DNA of 64,000 bases. Source: Adenophora triphylla var. japonica. Taxonomy: Eukaryota > Streptophyta > Magnoliopsida > Asterales > Campanulaceae. How positions within the stretch are numbered: the stretch's first letter is position 1; the number at the start of each line of letters is the position of its first letter. Of this stretch, positions 10,083-21,503 are shown piece after piece. The translations under genes and the position numbers were made by a program. The notes below the pieces were generated by a model, which was given only the letters and a program-made list of their open reading frames with translations, had not been told where the DNA came from and made no database searches. The stretch is from contig JAFEMH010001243.1 in assembly GCA_022495995.1 (NCBI GenBank), forward strand, positions 124,001 to 188,000, given 5' to 3'.

Positions 10083-11512
10083 GTCTCTCTCCCTCTTTCT
10101 CTCTCTCTTCCCCGTCAATCCCTCAGTCTTTTCTTTACCTTCTCTGATCTAGTTTTGAAAACGATGACCTCCACTCTTTATTGAAGCCTGAATCTATGTA
10201 AAAGAAAATATCAAATCAGAATCTCATATCCCGTTTATTGAAGAAATTAATAAATAGATCCCCAGTTAATTTAATTACCCGAAAAGGATGATAAACCAGG
10301 CCTTCACTTTGCATATCTATTCATAGATATGCAGATTGGGATTTGATTTATTATTCTTTTTGGTTGATTAAACTAATTGGGGATCTGATTTTTTGTTATT
10401 ATTTTTGGTGAATGGGATTTGATTTTATCATTTATTTTGAGTGATAAATTAATTGGGATCTCAATTATTGTTACGATTGTTCTATTTTTTTTTAAAATCT
10501 GGTTTATTCGTCTTCTTGGGTGATATATAAATTGGGGATCTGGTGAACCAAATTATAAATTATATGAAAAAGATCTCTTGAGTTAGTGTTTTTTTTAATC
10601 TTGATTGATTGCTCCACAATTATGGATTCAATCAACCCGAGCCAAGTGGGCTTAGCATGCTCAATCTTGCATCTTATAAGAATTTTTCTAAGAGATGTGT
10701 AGGTTGATCTGGCTAAAACTCTATTTGCTTTGAACTGCTACAAGCTTGTTAGCAGCTGAGCTAAAAACCTAAATATTTGACCTAGTTGTGGATGGATCAA
10801 TCGAGATCTAGTACCCCCTAGCCCTAGCGTAAGTCATTTTTATTAAAAGGCACATAAATCATTATATCGGGAAAAATACATATGAATTTACATAAATACC
10901 CTTACAATCCACCTTATTGAATGGGTATTGCAAGTGTACATTGGAATTTGATATTTGTTAAAGTTGAATTTTGTAACTTCCTTGAAGATGGACACTCATT
11001 CAGGGACAAAATATAAATTGGTAACTTTAGGTTACAAAACAATGGAAACAAACGTGAACAAACTCTTCCATTTTTTGGCTCAAGGAGAAACAGGGACGGA
11101 TAAAATGAGAAATCTGTTTGTGTTTCTAATTTGCGAAACGGATACAGAAATTTTACCAGTTCTGCATTGGTTTTTAATTGTTTAAAGCATATGCAAATTA
11201 GTTAGTTGTATAAATAATTGTTTCAATTTTATAATCGCTGCCTTTGCTGTTTAGAGAACACTTTTTTTTTCTCGACTCTGGGTAATGAGACATTTGTGTA
11301 GTAATTTGATTCAACTTCTATTGATTTATTTGGAAGTTTCATGTCAAATTCTTAAGCTTTTTATTTATGCCATTTACATATCACTAACATATGTCTACTA
11401 TTTACGTGAGTTATGTTTTGGGCTATTGAGAACCATTAACCTTTTTAATTAGTTTTGCTGCCTGTTAATGTTTTTTTTAATAATAAATATTATTATCTTT
11501 TTGTGTTAAAAG
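10083..11512 (+). other. Probable leader intron
   Basis: AT-rich, with short repeats of a GGGATCTGATTTTTTG-type phrase at 10250-10540. No transposon ends or convincing coding frame were seen. Confidence 0.4.
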
Positions 11513-11517
11513 GACCC

Positions 11518-12671
11518 ATGACAAGAAGCAGCAATGGCAGAAGAAATCCCATTCGGTCCTGCCGTAAGAGGTTGGACACCATTGATGATGGTGCGTGGGG
11601 CCCATGGGCAAATCTTCCCGCAGACATTCTCATGGTTATTATAATGAAGCTAGGACTCATTGATTTCCTGGCATTTGGAGGTGTTTGCAAGCCATGGAGA
11701 ACATCAGCACTTTCCAACCGGTCAACCTTCTTGGCACGAAAAGAGCCTCTCTTCTTCTGACCTTGTCAAAGAACGTGTGCACCTTCATAGACATATTTGA
11801 TGAAAGAAGAAGGTACAAAACCGTTCTTGGTGGTAACCCGTCTCGTTATTTCTGTGTAGTAGGTGTTTCGTGTGGGTACCTAATTATCCGTCGGAAAAGA
11901 TCTTCTGAGATATATCTCGTAAATCCCATTACAAGGCATGAACTCTATTTTCCACCCCTGCCGGAAAGCACACCCTACGATTACGCCTTTTTTCATGCTA
12001 TCCTCGTCTATTCATCTAGGTTATCCAAATTTATAGACGTAATACTATATAGTAAAGCTAATTACTACCACATAATCTTTTCTGGATCTGGTGATTCCGA
12101 GTGGGTTTTTCTGCCAAACCCGGGTCAAGATTGGGATATTGTTGACTTGGCCTTCTTTAAGGGTAAAATATATATGTTAAACACTGACGGAAGTATAGGG
12201 GAAATGAGACTGAATCCTTTGCCAGGTCTTCTGAATTTACTTGATGTTAAACAGATGCCATCTTTACAACGAGAATTGATTAGTTCAGGGGAACAGCTTT
12301 TCATGGTGGATGTTTTATCGAGAATAATAGTCAAACACGAGTTTGACTTTGAGAAGATGGAGTGGGTGGTCAGAGAGAATCTGGGGGGAGACAGCTTGTT
12401 TATCAACAGTGTTAAGTCGTCTGCAGTTGTAAGTTGTACCAACTGGCTAGGGTTTGGAAAGGCTCAATGCAATAGCACTTGCATTCTTCCTCACGGAGTT
12501 GAAGCTAATTTGTGGTATTTTCCTCATGATTGTTGCAGTAATAATCTTCTTAACGATTCTGATGCTGCCATGGAAAATGGTATTGATCAGGAGCTGAGTC
12601 TCCAGCTACTTCAATGGATACTACGGCTGATCTTCTTGGGATGGCGCACCTTGGGACCTACACACACGTGA
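11518..12671 (+). pseudogene. F-box / DUF295 (KIB-type) protein, one frameshift
   Basis: The ATG at 11518 starts a basic leader followed by the F-box (WANLPADILMVIIMKL, then GVCKPWR, residues about 24-60). F-box proteins are substrate receptors of SCF ubiquitin ligases. After residue 75, inside a CTCTCTTCTTCTG run at 11745-11757, the frame shifts by one base. The other frame then continues with a typical DUF295 beta-propeller-like domain: a SCGYLIIRR turn, the LVNPITRHELYFPPLP signature, and a DIVDLAFFKGKIYMLN segment, to about 12560. The frameshift could be a real null allele or an assembly error in a low-complexity run. The last 35 codons enter an LTR-like sequence and probably replace the native C-terminus. 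Family identity is firm, the exact member is not. Confidence 0.85.
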
Positions 12672-13226
12672 ACAACAGTGAACTAAATCGGGAGTGACTC
12701 CGGTGAAACCCCTCCGGCGTGAGAATCAGTCCATAATTCAGATCAAAAGAAAGTAGTAAAATTAATGGAGAAGAGAGAGTTTTTTAGAGAGAGAGAGAGG
12801 AACTTACCCCATAATGCTCAATTTTACCTATTTATATCTCAATATAACTATAGGCCATGCTTTATAGGGACACGTGTCCCTCACCCACGCATTGTCAGTC
12901 AACCACCCTTAAAGTTAGTAAAAAGTACCATCAATCCCATCATGTTACACTGTTGTGCGTTATGGGGGGGGGGGATGCCACGTGTCGGTAACCCAACCAA
13001 TTGCTACCCCTCGTCCTCGCTGTCGCCTGGCGACAAAACTTCTACGGCGACAAAGCATACTTGTTTGTTTAACCTGAATTACGCCCTTTGTCACTCAAGA
13101 TTAGGAATGGTTAAAGATGTCTTTTCGCTTCATGCATATCCCGCCCACTCTTTTTTCCCGCCATATGTCGCACCACTGATACACGACGCTTTCTCGCCAT
13201 TCTTAAGACGAGAAAATTACTCGTCA
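12640..13226 (-). mobile_element. LTR-like sequence of a gypsy element, probably solo
   Basis: On the minus strand it shows a TATA box (GATATAAATAGG, about 12830), a CT-rich leader and CTCACGCCGGAGGG, the last nearly identical to the LTR at 16838, followed by a GGTTTCACCGGAG phrase like the one there. It therefore belongs to the same gypsy group as 15.9-17 kb. It starts near TGACGAG (13226). The other boundary is uncertain and no duplication was found. A run of nine G at 12964 lies inside. Confidence 0.55.
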
Positions 13227-13590
13227 TAAGTATTATTCATCTTCCTTGATACCTATGGCCCATTAAGTCCATTGAACCCTTTGAACTAATCAGGCCCAAT
13301 CCATATTTCATAATCACTTCAGATTCATAGAGGCAGAATCTGAATTTTGCAGATTCTTTCTCTCATCTGCATTGTTTTCTACTGAATGATTTTGAACAGA
13401 ACATGAAATTTGTTGTAGTTGGTTTAAAGGCCTTTGTTGTATAAATGTGGTTTTGAGGCTATAATGTTTTGTTTTATTTTGTCAAATGTTGCATTTATTC
13501 ACAGTTTCATACACGTCAAATCTAAGCATGTCTGCATTTACGCTTACTAAAATGTGCAATGCAATCTTTTGAAGCATGAATACGGGCGTA
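13227..13590. other. Probable displaced 3' UTR of the F-box gene
   Basis: T-rich, transcript-tail-like DNA (AATGTTTTGTTTTATTTTG, about 13460) directly after the LTR-like insertion. Placement is the only argument. Confidence 0.3.
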
Positions 13591-13593
13591 CCT

Positions 13594-13690
13594 AGAATTC
13601 GATGTGTGTGTGTGTGTATATAGATAGCATCTCTTTCGTTTAGAATTCGATGTGTGTGTGTATATAGATAGCATCTCTTTCCTTTTGGCG
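13594..13690. repeat. Duplicated (TG)n microsatellite block
   Basis: A block of AGAATTCGA, (TG)n and TATATAGATAGCATCTCTTT occurs twice in tandem (13594, 13642). The copies differ in TG repeat number. Confidence 0.85.
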
Positions 13691-14192
13691 GAAAATATTT
13701 GATAGGGAGAAAAAAATGGTTCAAGGCCTAGAAATGTTGAACCCGATTAGACTGGCTTAAACCAGTTGAACCGATGTGAAGCGGATGATATGTTGAGTTC
13801 CTGGCGGGATGCAAGGTAAAGCAAAGATGATGCTTCTGAGGCTCTGACCCTTCAAGATGTGACAGCGTCTCAAGGAGGAGGTGGAGAAGACAAGTAGTTG
13901 TAGGTAGGGGCGGATCTATAGTGTACAGTGGGAGTGCACGTGCACCCACTGGAATCTCATACTTAAGAAAGAAGAAGAAAAATTGTATTTATCTAGTGTA
14001 TATTATTAATGCGCCCATATAACAAAAAAATTGAGTTGTACGTGTGGTTCGATCATAGAATCTTGGATCAAATGTAGTGGGTTTTAACTCCCCATTTCAA
14101 TTTTTTTCTAACTTTCAATTTTAAGCTCTAGAACTAATAGGAGGTGTGTCTGTGGGGGCTAGTAAGAGTATATGGGGATGTATTTTGATGTG
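13691..14192. other. Unassigned DNA with a hAT-like end at 13908
   Basis: TAGGGGCGGATCTATAG at 13908 resembles the start of a common plant hAT-type repeat. No matching inverted end or 8-bp duplication was found. Otherwise nothing was recognised. Confidence 0.35.
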
Positions 14193-14455
14193 TATTTCCT
14201 CCGTTTCATCTGAATTTGCAAAAACTAGTTCATTAGGTGTCCCATTTGAACTTAATTTTAGGTAAGTTTTTAATGCTTAATAAATAGTGGGCCCACATGT
14301 CATACTAATAAATATTATCCACTAATTATTCTCTCCCCCATTTTTCTCTCGTACTCAACTATCTATACTCACGCCACATTAACCTTTTCACCATTTTCTT
14401 AATTCCCATGTCTTGACGGTTATTTTGTAAACTCAGGTGGGACGAAGGTAGCATA
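14193..14455. mobile_element. Degraded Stowaway-like MITE
   Basis: Ends TTTCCTCCGTTTCATCTGAA and the complement of CAGGTGGGACGAAGGTAG are inverted with several mismatches. The interior shows the family phrase ACTATCTATACTCACGCCAC. Confidence 0.7.
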
Positions 14456-14507
14456 CGAGGAAGGGGAAAGGACGAGTTTCGAGAGATAAAAGGTTGAATT
14501 GTCTTTG

Positions 14508-14712
14508 AAAATTATACTCCATTTGTTCCTCAATGATATTTTCTTTTTCTTTTTTTTTTATTATGAATGGATTGTAATTTTTATTTAATAAAAATCTAAC
14601 TTATTATTAAAAATTATACTCCATTTGTTCCTCAATGATATTTTCTTTTTCTTTTTTTTTTTAATTATGAATGGATTGTAATTTTTATTTAATAAAAATC
14701 TAACTTATTATT
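14508..14712. repeat. 102-bp tandem duplication
   Basis: Two copies beginning AAAATTATACTCCATTTG (14508, 14610), differing only in homopolymer length. Each begins with a Stowaway-like end, so the duplication may be of a MITE fragment. Confidence 0.9.
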
Positions 14713-14731
14713 AATACACCATTATAAATAA

Positions 14732-15021
14732 TACTCCCTCCGTCCCAGTTCATTAGATACCAAAATTTAGGGCACGCGGATTAAGAAAATGTAAGAGAGA
14801 AAAAGTGGAGAGAGAATGTTGTGAGTGTAAAAGTAAAATAGGAGAGAGAATGAGTGGGAGGAATAGTTAGGAGAGAGAATGTTGTGAGTGAAAAAGTAAA
14901 ATAGGAGAGAGAATGAGTGGGGTAAATAGTGAAGATTCCTTTCCATTTTGGGTAAGTATCAATTGGTGTGGAACGGACCAAAAAGGAAATAAGTATCAAT
15001 TGAACGGGGACGGAGGGAGTA
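14732..15021. mobile_element. Stowaway-like MITE with internal duplication
   Basis: TACTCCCTCCGTCCC at the left and its complement at the right, with TA flanks. The interior GAGAGAATGTTGTGAGTG block is present twice, about 65 bp apart. Confidence 0.85.
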
Positions 15022-15063
15022 TATAATATTCTCAATTTTTTTGATGAATTAACCTAAAATTAG

Positions 15064-15296
15064 TACTCCTCGTCAATGTTTTTGTCCCATTTGACTTTTT
15101 TGTTGAACTTTGACCACAAATATATAACAATTTAATTATATTCATGAAATTCTAAAAATTCCTATTGATTCGCCATTAATAATATTATCAACAACAACTT
15201 TTAGAATTTCATGAACATGATTAATCTCTCATAAATTTGTGGTCAAAGTTCAACAAAAAAGTCAAATGGGACAAACATTTTGGGACGGAGGGAGTA
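15064..15296. mobile_element. Stowaway-like MITE with long inverted ends
   Basis: About 55 bp at each end pair, including GTCCCATTTGACTTTTTTGT and its complement. TA flanks. The whole element could fold into one near-complete hairpin, the type of structure that can yield siRNA. Confidence 0.9.
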
Positions 15297-15380
15297 TTCA
15301 AAGTTCATTAGAAAAAGAACTTTGAATATTAATTTGAGACTTTATAAAAATATACAACCTCCCTTGGCTTTGTTGGGATA

Positions 15381-15648
15381 TACTCCATTCGTCCCACTCG
15401 AAAAGATAAATTTTCATTTTGGGTGTCCCATTTAAAAAGGCACACTCCTAAAATGAAAACTTTTTAATACTTCTTTATTCGTGGGATCTACTTGTCATAC
15501 TCACAATAAATATCCACTAATTATTCCCTACCTCACTTTCTTTCTCCTACATCACTTTTCATACTCACAACATTTACTCCATTAAACACTTTCTCTAATT
15601 CCCGTGCAAAGCTAACTTTTTGCCTTTTCGGATGAGACGGAGGGAGTA
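15381..15648. mobile_element. Stowaway-like MITE
   Basis: Left end TACTCCATTCGTCCCACTCG, right end complementary with three mismatches and closing GACGGAGGGAGTA. TA flanks. Confidence 0.85.
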
Positions 15649-15940
15649 TATGGATATAAAAAAAAATCTTATGCTCTCTTCATTCATCCCTAAATCAATC
15701 CATAAAAATGAATAAAAATGAATGTTTAAATTTATAAATATTTTATCCGAAATGAATATCCAAAATTTAAGAAATTACTAAATACTCTCTTATTACACAA
15801 TAAACTTCTAATGTACACTTAGACTTTTAGTGCAATATAGCAAAATTATTGAGGGATTTTATGTACTTTATAAAAAAATGCTTAAGTTCACATTCTTGCA
15901 CATGTTCTTCAAAATGAAACGTGAACTGAAATGTATAAAC
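15649..15940. other. AT-rich DNA with a MITE-like scrap
   Basis: A CATCCCTAAATCAATCC phrase near 15685 is a decayed Stowaway-type end. Nothing else was recognised. Confidence 0.35.
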
Positions 15941-15943
15941 CAA

Positions 15944-16952
15944 GATACGAATATGGGCTTGTCTGGGTCAAGATACGAATATGGGCTTGTCTGGGTCAAG
16001 CCCAAATGGATTGGGCTGTAAACATAATCCATTAAACATCAAGTTACGAGGTAGATCTTGGGCTTCCTCGTCTTCCTATCTCGTCATCAACAAGCAAGCA
16101 TCAGCAAGGCCCAACTTGAAGGGCCGAGGAGACCTCCCTCGTAGGCCGAGATCATTTCCCTAGAGGACGAGGTGCCTCCCTCGGCCTTAATATTGACACT
16201 AAGGGCTCCTATGTCTCCTTCCTTCCCCGGCTCATCATGGACCGAGATGGCCATGAAGACGAGGAGAGGAATATTCGCACCTCGGCATATCATCATATGA
16301 CGAGGAGAGAAATATTTTCATCTCGTCTCTCACTGCTCTTCAGCGCTTAAATTCCCTTCCCGGCTCATCATGGATCGAGATGGCCATGATGACGAGGAGA
16401 GGAATATTCGCACCTCGGCATATCTTCATATGACGAGGAGACAAATTCATTCATCTCGGCCCACCTTCATACCGGCATATCTTCATATGACGAGGGAAGG
16501 AATTCACGCATCTCGGCATATCTTCATATGACGAGATAAGGAATTTGCGCCTCTCGGCTTTCCGGCAAGCAAACTTAACAATCCTATTTAAACAAGGACT
16601 AAGCACTTATAATCCAATCAGGATTGAACCCTCCTACATCAAGTCAAGTCAAACAAGGACTCTCTAACAGATATAATCCTCCTAGGATTATATCTTATCT
16701 CTTACTGATCCAAGTTCAACATGGATTCTACCTATCCATCATTATAAATACAAGCCATAATTTTCATATTCTGGTACGTTACTTTTATATTCCGAAACCT
16801 TGTCAAATTAGTTTCTCTCTACAAACCGTGAACTTACTCTCACGCCGGAGGGCCTTCGCCGGTGAAGCCCCGGCTTAGTTTACGTGTTTTATCTTATTTT
16901 CAGGCTAAGCAATCGCCGGAGCATACCGATCGCTTGGATTTGGGCTGATTCG
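15944..16952 (+). mobile_element. Gypsy LTR (5' side) with CTCGG/GACGAG subrepeats
   Basis: Starts near a 28-bp direct repeat (AAGATACGAATATGGGCTTG, twice at 15943-15998). It contains a duplicated block of about 137 bp (CCCGGCTCATCATGGA at 16226 and 16359) and five or six copies of a CACCTCGGCATATCTTCATA phrase. It ends in a CTCTCACGCCGGAGGGCC region followed by a possible primer-binding region TTTGGCATCATCAG (about 16955). A gag-like frame follows at 17333, which fits a plus-strand Ty3/gypsy element. Exact LTR ends are unclear. Confidence 0.6.
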
Positions 16953-17332
16953 ACATTTTGGCATCATCAGTTTGGTTCCATTTCCGGGAACCGATTCAAA
17001 CGCCCTTTGTTTGGCCTGAAAAAAGCTCGCCTGAAGCCATATTTTCTGCCGGATATTTCTGAGATTCGACCGAAAATCTTGTTTTTGTGTTGCTCTGTTT
17101 CAAGTTCGGTCGAAATCTGCAAATTTTCGCCTGAAACAATCGTCTTTTGGCCGAAAATTTCGGTGTCATTAAAATTGCAATTGCAATCTTGTGTTAGCGT
17201 TTGAAGTCTGTTCCAAACTTTTGCCGGAAAAATTGTTATTTTGGCCGGAAAATCTGTTCGCTGAGAATTCTGGGCCGTTCTTGCTGTTAGATTTTGATTA
17301 AAACTTTGTTTACCTCACAATCGCTAAATTAC

Positions 17333-18582
17333 AATGGAAAACGGACGATTTGCTAGTGTTACCAACGAGGAGCAGACTCAAATTGACAAGGTCCAACATA
17401 ACACCGAGGTGCTTTTTCCACCTTAACCCGAAGGACCACCTCCCCTCGTCATGACTCTCCGTTCCATGGGACAGCCAGCTGCCGAGGGGGCAGGTGCAAA
17501 CCTCCCTCGTACTACTCGTCCTCGAGGAAAACGAACAGGGAAGAAGACGACGAGGAACGCCGACGTCGGACGAGCTGAGAGCACCCAGCCCGTCGACCGA
17601 CGTACCTTGTTGCATAGACAAATGGAGACATTGCAACGTATGTACGAAACTCAGGCTGCTTTGTTGCAATTGGATCCAGAAAACTCTATGGCCGAGTTAA
17701 ACCATCATGCCTTCGAAGTCAGGAGGTAACTCTCGTGGAAGGGAAACGGGTGAGCGACGAGATCCTCCCCGTAACCCTGCTGTACCACCTAAGCAGGCCC
17801 TTCGAGATGCTCCTCGTCCTCAGCCCCACAATCAGGAAAACGAGAAGGTGATAGACCTGAGAAGCCAATTGAATTCCAAGGACCAGGAGGTAGACTCGAG
17901 AGACCTACGAACGAGGCTCAGTTTGTCTAAACGTTTATCTCCTCCTCGTCTCGGCTTGATACCTCATCGTCGTGACTCTCCTCGACCTCGACGTGATTCT
18001 CCTAGACCTCGGCGTGACTCTCCCCGTCCTCGTCAGTTTGCAAGGCCGAGGACTCCCCAACCATACGTAATGGTACTTGGTGGCTATGAGGCAGAACCAA
18101 GATAAGACAAAGCACCCTCTAGATGAGGAGAAAACCGTTGAAATGACGAGGAGCACAGTAGGGTGAACGATCACCCTAGAGATAAGTCCCATCGTAGCTC
18201 CCATCGCAGTTCCCACCGGAGTTCCCACCACAGTACTCACTCTAGCACTGAAAAGGGAGTGGAGGCCAAGGAATGGCAACTCTTGAAAAAGAGAATTGAC
18301 GACATGGAGATGGGAAAGAAGGTTGACGGAGACGATGATGGTGGTCCACTCGTCCCTTCTCTCGAGAGGATAACAGATGCACCACCTAATCCTCTATTAA
18401 AGGTCCCAAACTTCGAAAAGTACAACGGAACTACCGACGCGAAGGACCACGTGCAAAGTTTTGAGTCGACCATGAACCTCCTCACAAAGGCCGATGACAT
18501 GCTCTTTAAAGCTTTCGCGAGCACCTTCTCCGAATAGCCTTGACTTGGTTTCGTGAGTTGAAAAAGGTTGCATCGATAACTG
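17333..18582 (+). pseudogene. Gypsy gag N-terminal region, broken and truncated
   Basis: The ATG at 17333 (MENGRFASVTNEEQTQ) is followed by a stop at 17424. The frame resumes at 17451 with an Arg-rich segment and a coiled-coil-like QMETLQRMYETQAALLQL stretch, shifts at about 17720, then shows three RRDSPRPR repeats (RNA-binding-like). It stops at 18103 and resumes with HRSSHRSSH repeats and the gag core entry sequence (ITDAPPNPLLKVPNFEKY, then NGTTDAKDHVQSFESTM), which is diagnostic of plant gypsy gag. It is cut off at about 18582, where the CACTA-associated repeat begins. No protease or pol follows, so the element is a truncated 5' part. Confidence 0.75.
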
Positions 18583-18591
18583 GAGGTCATT

Positions 18592-19402
18592 AGTTTAAAT
18601 GTAGTGTATGCATGCTTTTAAATAAGTTTATGTACGTATGTTAGCTGGGAGCCATGTTGATGCTATGAAATCCATGGTTTTAGTTTAATTGACTTTGAAA
18701 CCAAACAGGACGGTTGTATGCACGTTGTTGGTGGGTGTTAGTGTAAATGATAAGAAATACATGGGGTGTTAGTTTAAATGTAGTGTATGCATGCTTTTAA
18801 ATAAGTTTATGTACGTATGTTAGCTGGGAGCCATATTGATGCTATGAAATCCATGGTTTTAGTTTAATTGACTTTGAAACCAAACAAGACGGTTGTATGC
18901 ACGTTGTTGGTGGATGTTAGTGTAAATGATAAGAAATACATGGGGTGTTAGTTTAAATGTAGTGTATGCATGCTTTTAAATCAGTTTATGTACGTATGTT
19001 AGCTGGAAGCCATGTTGATGCTATGAAATCCATGGTTTTAGTTTAATTGACTTTGAAACCAAACAAGACGGTTGTATGCACGTTGTTGGTTGGTGTTAGT
19101 GTAAATGATAAGAAATACATGGGGTGTTAGTTTAAATGTAGTGTATGCATGCTTTTAAATCAGTTTATGTACGTATGTTAGCTGGGAGCCATGTTGATGC
19201 TATGAAATCCATGGTTTTAGTTTAATTGACTTTGAAACCAAACAGGACGGTTGTATGCACGTTGTTGGTGGGTGTTAGTGTAAATGATAAGAAATACATG
19301 GGGTGTTAGTTTAAATGTAGTGTATGCATGCTTTTAAATAAGTTTATGTACGTATGTTAGCTGGGAGCCATGTTGATGCTATGAAACCCATGATTTTAGT
19401 GT
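18592..19402. repeat. 179-bp tandem repeat, about 4.5 copies
   Basis: Unit begins AGTTTAAATGTAGTGTATG at 18592, 18771, 18950, 19129 and 19308; the last copy is partial. Copies differ by a few bases. A weaker internal half-unit (TTAGTGTAAATGATAAG) suggests an older, shorter ancestor. It lies between the gypsy gag fragment and the CACTA transposase exon, so it is probably an intron or subterminal satellite of the CACTA element. Confidence 0.92.
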
Positions 19403-19577
19403 AAATGTAGTGTATGTTTTCTTTTCTAAGATTACCTCTAAATCCTAATGAAAGTAAATATTATACTCACAACTTTAGTGATTAAAGAGAACATATTTTT
19501 ATCACAAGGATAATATGGGAAGCTAAATGTTGCATTTATACCATTTCAAAATAATAATCTCGCTTCTTTTATTTATA

Positions 19578-20175
19578 GGAAAATGAACATGGCCCCGATG
19601 TCAGTTTTTTGGATGTTTTCGTTAGCACCCATGTTAGAAATCCTACATCCGCCGATCAACCTCCGCAATGGGTTGATGATCGATCTGCATTGGCCTTTGC
19701 AAGTAAACTATCATTAAATGACTTGATTTTGAATATGTAAATTTATTTATGTACATTGTGTATATGATTATATTTGTTTGTTTTATTTTGACAGAATACA
19801 TATCAAGCCGCCGTTGTTCCCGAAGGTACTCCTCCCGGCCAGCCCGTTCCATTCGTGCCTGAAGTTTGGCGCTCGGTCACCTCAGATGGACATCCAAAGA
19901 GAGGAGACCGAGTGTTAGGGATGGGGGATCACGGGCTGCAATGTCATCGACGTCGACCGGCCGTCGCGCGAATGTTTTTAGGCCCGATACTCAGTATGCT
20001 TCGAGGATCGACTCTCTGGAGGCTCAGGTGGCTGAGGAGAGACGCGTGGCTGCAGAGGCTAGGGCACAGCTTGCGGAGGCTCAGACACAGGCTAGGGCAC
20101 AGCTTGCGCAGCATCAGGAGGAGACGGATCGTCGATTTGCGATGTTGATGGCCCTAGTGCAGCAGGGTAATTTAC
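19578..20175 (+). pseudogene. CACTA (En/Spm) transposase C-terminal region, Transposase_24-like
   Basis: Two pieces separated by an intron-like gap (CAA|GTAAAC at 19691, acceptor TTGACAG at 19794). Piece one: GPDVSFLDVFVSTH, then PPQWVDDRSALAF, matching the 'hThR...gqWVDeRs' signature of Ptta/En/Spm-type plant transposases. Piece two: NTYQAAVVPEGTPPGQPVPF, then, after frame changes, a long Ala/Glu/Gln-rich coiled coil (SLEAQVAEERRVAAEARAQL) to 20168. N-terminal catalytic parts are absent and frames are broken. The nearby CACTA end at 21029 supports the family call. Confidence 0.65.
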
Positions 20176-20480
20176 AGTCTCCCCAATCCCCCCCCCCCGA
20201 GTTGATTTCGTACTATTTATACTTTTTTGTAATAACATTTGTGATATTTGTTTGTAATAACATTTGTGATGTCCCCATTTCAAGTCCTCCCCCTCCCCCC
20301 GATTTTGGGTACTGGATGTCCCCGCCCCGCCTCCCCACTAATTTGGTACCGGGAGCCACAGCCCCCCACCGATTTGGTACTGTATTTTGGTTTTTAGATT
20401 TATAGTTTTAGTTTTATCAATTGTTATATCAGGTACAAAAAAAAAATTATAATTGATATTTACAATTTTTTTTTAATTTA
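20176..20480. other. CACTA interior, C-rich tracts
   Basis: Runs of C (20187, 20290) and a duplicated TTTGTAATAACATTTGTGAT phrase (20227, 20251). Non-coding. Confidence 0.5.
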
Positions 20481-21029
20481 TTGCATTATCAGTGGCGGAA
20501 ATTTTCGTCGCTGAATTAATTAATTTAAATTAAATTTTATATCAGCGACGGAATATTTCGCTGGTGAAATAAAAATTTAATCAAAATGAATTAATTCAGC
20601 GACGGAAATTTCCGCCGCTGAGTTAATTTAATTTAATTAAATTTTTATTTCAGCGACGGAATATTTCGCCGGTGACTAAAAATTTAAATTAAAATAAATT
20701 AACTCAGCGACTTAAATTTTCGCCGCTGAATTAATTCATTTTAATTAAATTTTTATTCAGCGACGGAATATTCCGCCAGTGAAATAAATATTTAATTAAA
20801 TTAAATTAACTTAGCGGCGGAAATTTCTGTCACTGTTATCAAAAGATCATTGACGGAATACTATTTCCGTCGGTGTACACCGACGGAATTTGGTCTGTCG
20901 GACCATTGTGGCGGGCGGACAGTGGCGGACCACCGACGGAATTTTTCCGTCGGTGACTGACCTTTAGCGACGGAATCCATACTCTAGCGGCGGAAAATTT
21001 CGCCGCTAAAACACTTTTTTCTGGTAGTG
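20481..21029. mobile_element. CACTA subterminal repeats and terminus
   Basis: A dense set of about 12 inverted and direct copies of the CAGCGACGGAAATTT / AAATTTCCGCCGCTG motif, alternating in orientation every 40-60 bp. This is the classic CACTA subterminal array (transposase-binding sites). It ends in TTTTTTCTGGTAGTG at 21015-21029, the complement of a CACTACCAGAAAAAA terminus. The left terminus is missing, so the element (about 18.59-21.03 kb) is truncated. Confidence 0.88.
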
Positions 21030-21234
21030 CCAATGAGGTTGGTCTCTGAGGACTGAGGAGTATTGAATAAGTGTTATCAGTTATGTGTGTGTGTGTCTGT
21101 GGACAGGGAGGCCGGGGTTGGGAAAATTTAATCTCTACTACGCAAGAGGGATTGGGGCTGCCCAAATGGAACAAATGGCAATAGATTGTCTACGATAAAA
21201 TGCAATTCATTCTAAATGCTCCATAACAAGTAAT
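21030..21234. other. Flank of the CACTA end with a GT microsatellite
   Basis: Short (GT)n run at 21085. Nothing else was recognised. Confidence 0.4.
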
Positions 21235-21481
21235 TACTCCCTCCATTCCCATTTAAATGTTGTTTTAGCATTCTCACCAAATTCCTATTTATTTGACGTC
21301 TTTGGTTTCTGTGTTATAGTTGACCAAATTACCCCTAATAACTCCTCATATCCTCCATCATTTTCTCTCTTCAATGATCTCCAACTACGTAAACAAACTC
21401 TTCATAAAGGATAGAAATGGAAATTTCCTTGGTTATTGTGATTCAACCCAAAGCGACATTTTAATGGGAATGGAGGGAGTA
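21235..21481. mobile_element. Stowaway-like MITE
   Basis: TACTCCCTCCATTCCCATTT at the left and a near-complement ending GGAATGGAGGGAGTA at the right. TA flanks. Confidence 0.88.
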
Positions 21482-21503
21482 GTCTGTTATGACATGTAAC
21501 TTG

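Noticed and set aside
10955..11185. 76-residue frame in the F-box leader intron
   Set aside because: No homology recognised, AT-rich composition, no splice or promoter context.
12765..13229. 154-residue plus-strand frame
   Set aside because: Antisense to a gypsy LTR-like sequence, low-complexity GAGAG start, no domain.
13908..14192. A third hAT element starting TAGGGGCGGATC
   Set aside because: Only one end is visible and no 8-bp duplication, so left as unassigned DNA.
17935..18590. Minus-strand frames of 114-117 residues
   Set aside because: Shadows of the gypsy gag repeats RRDSPRPR and HRSSHRSS.
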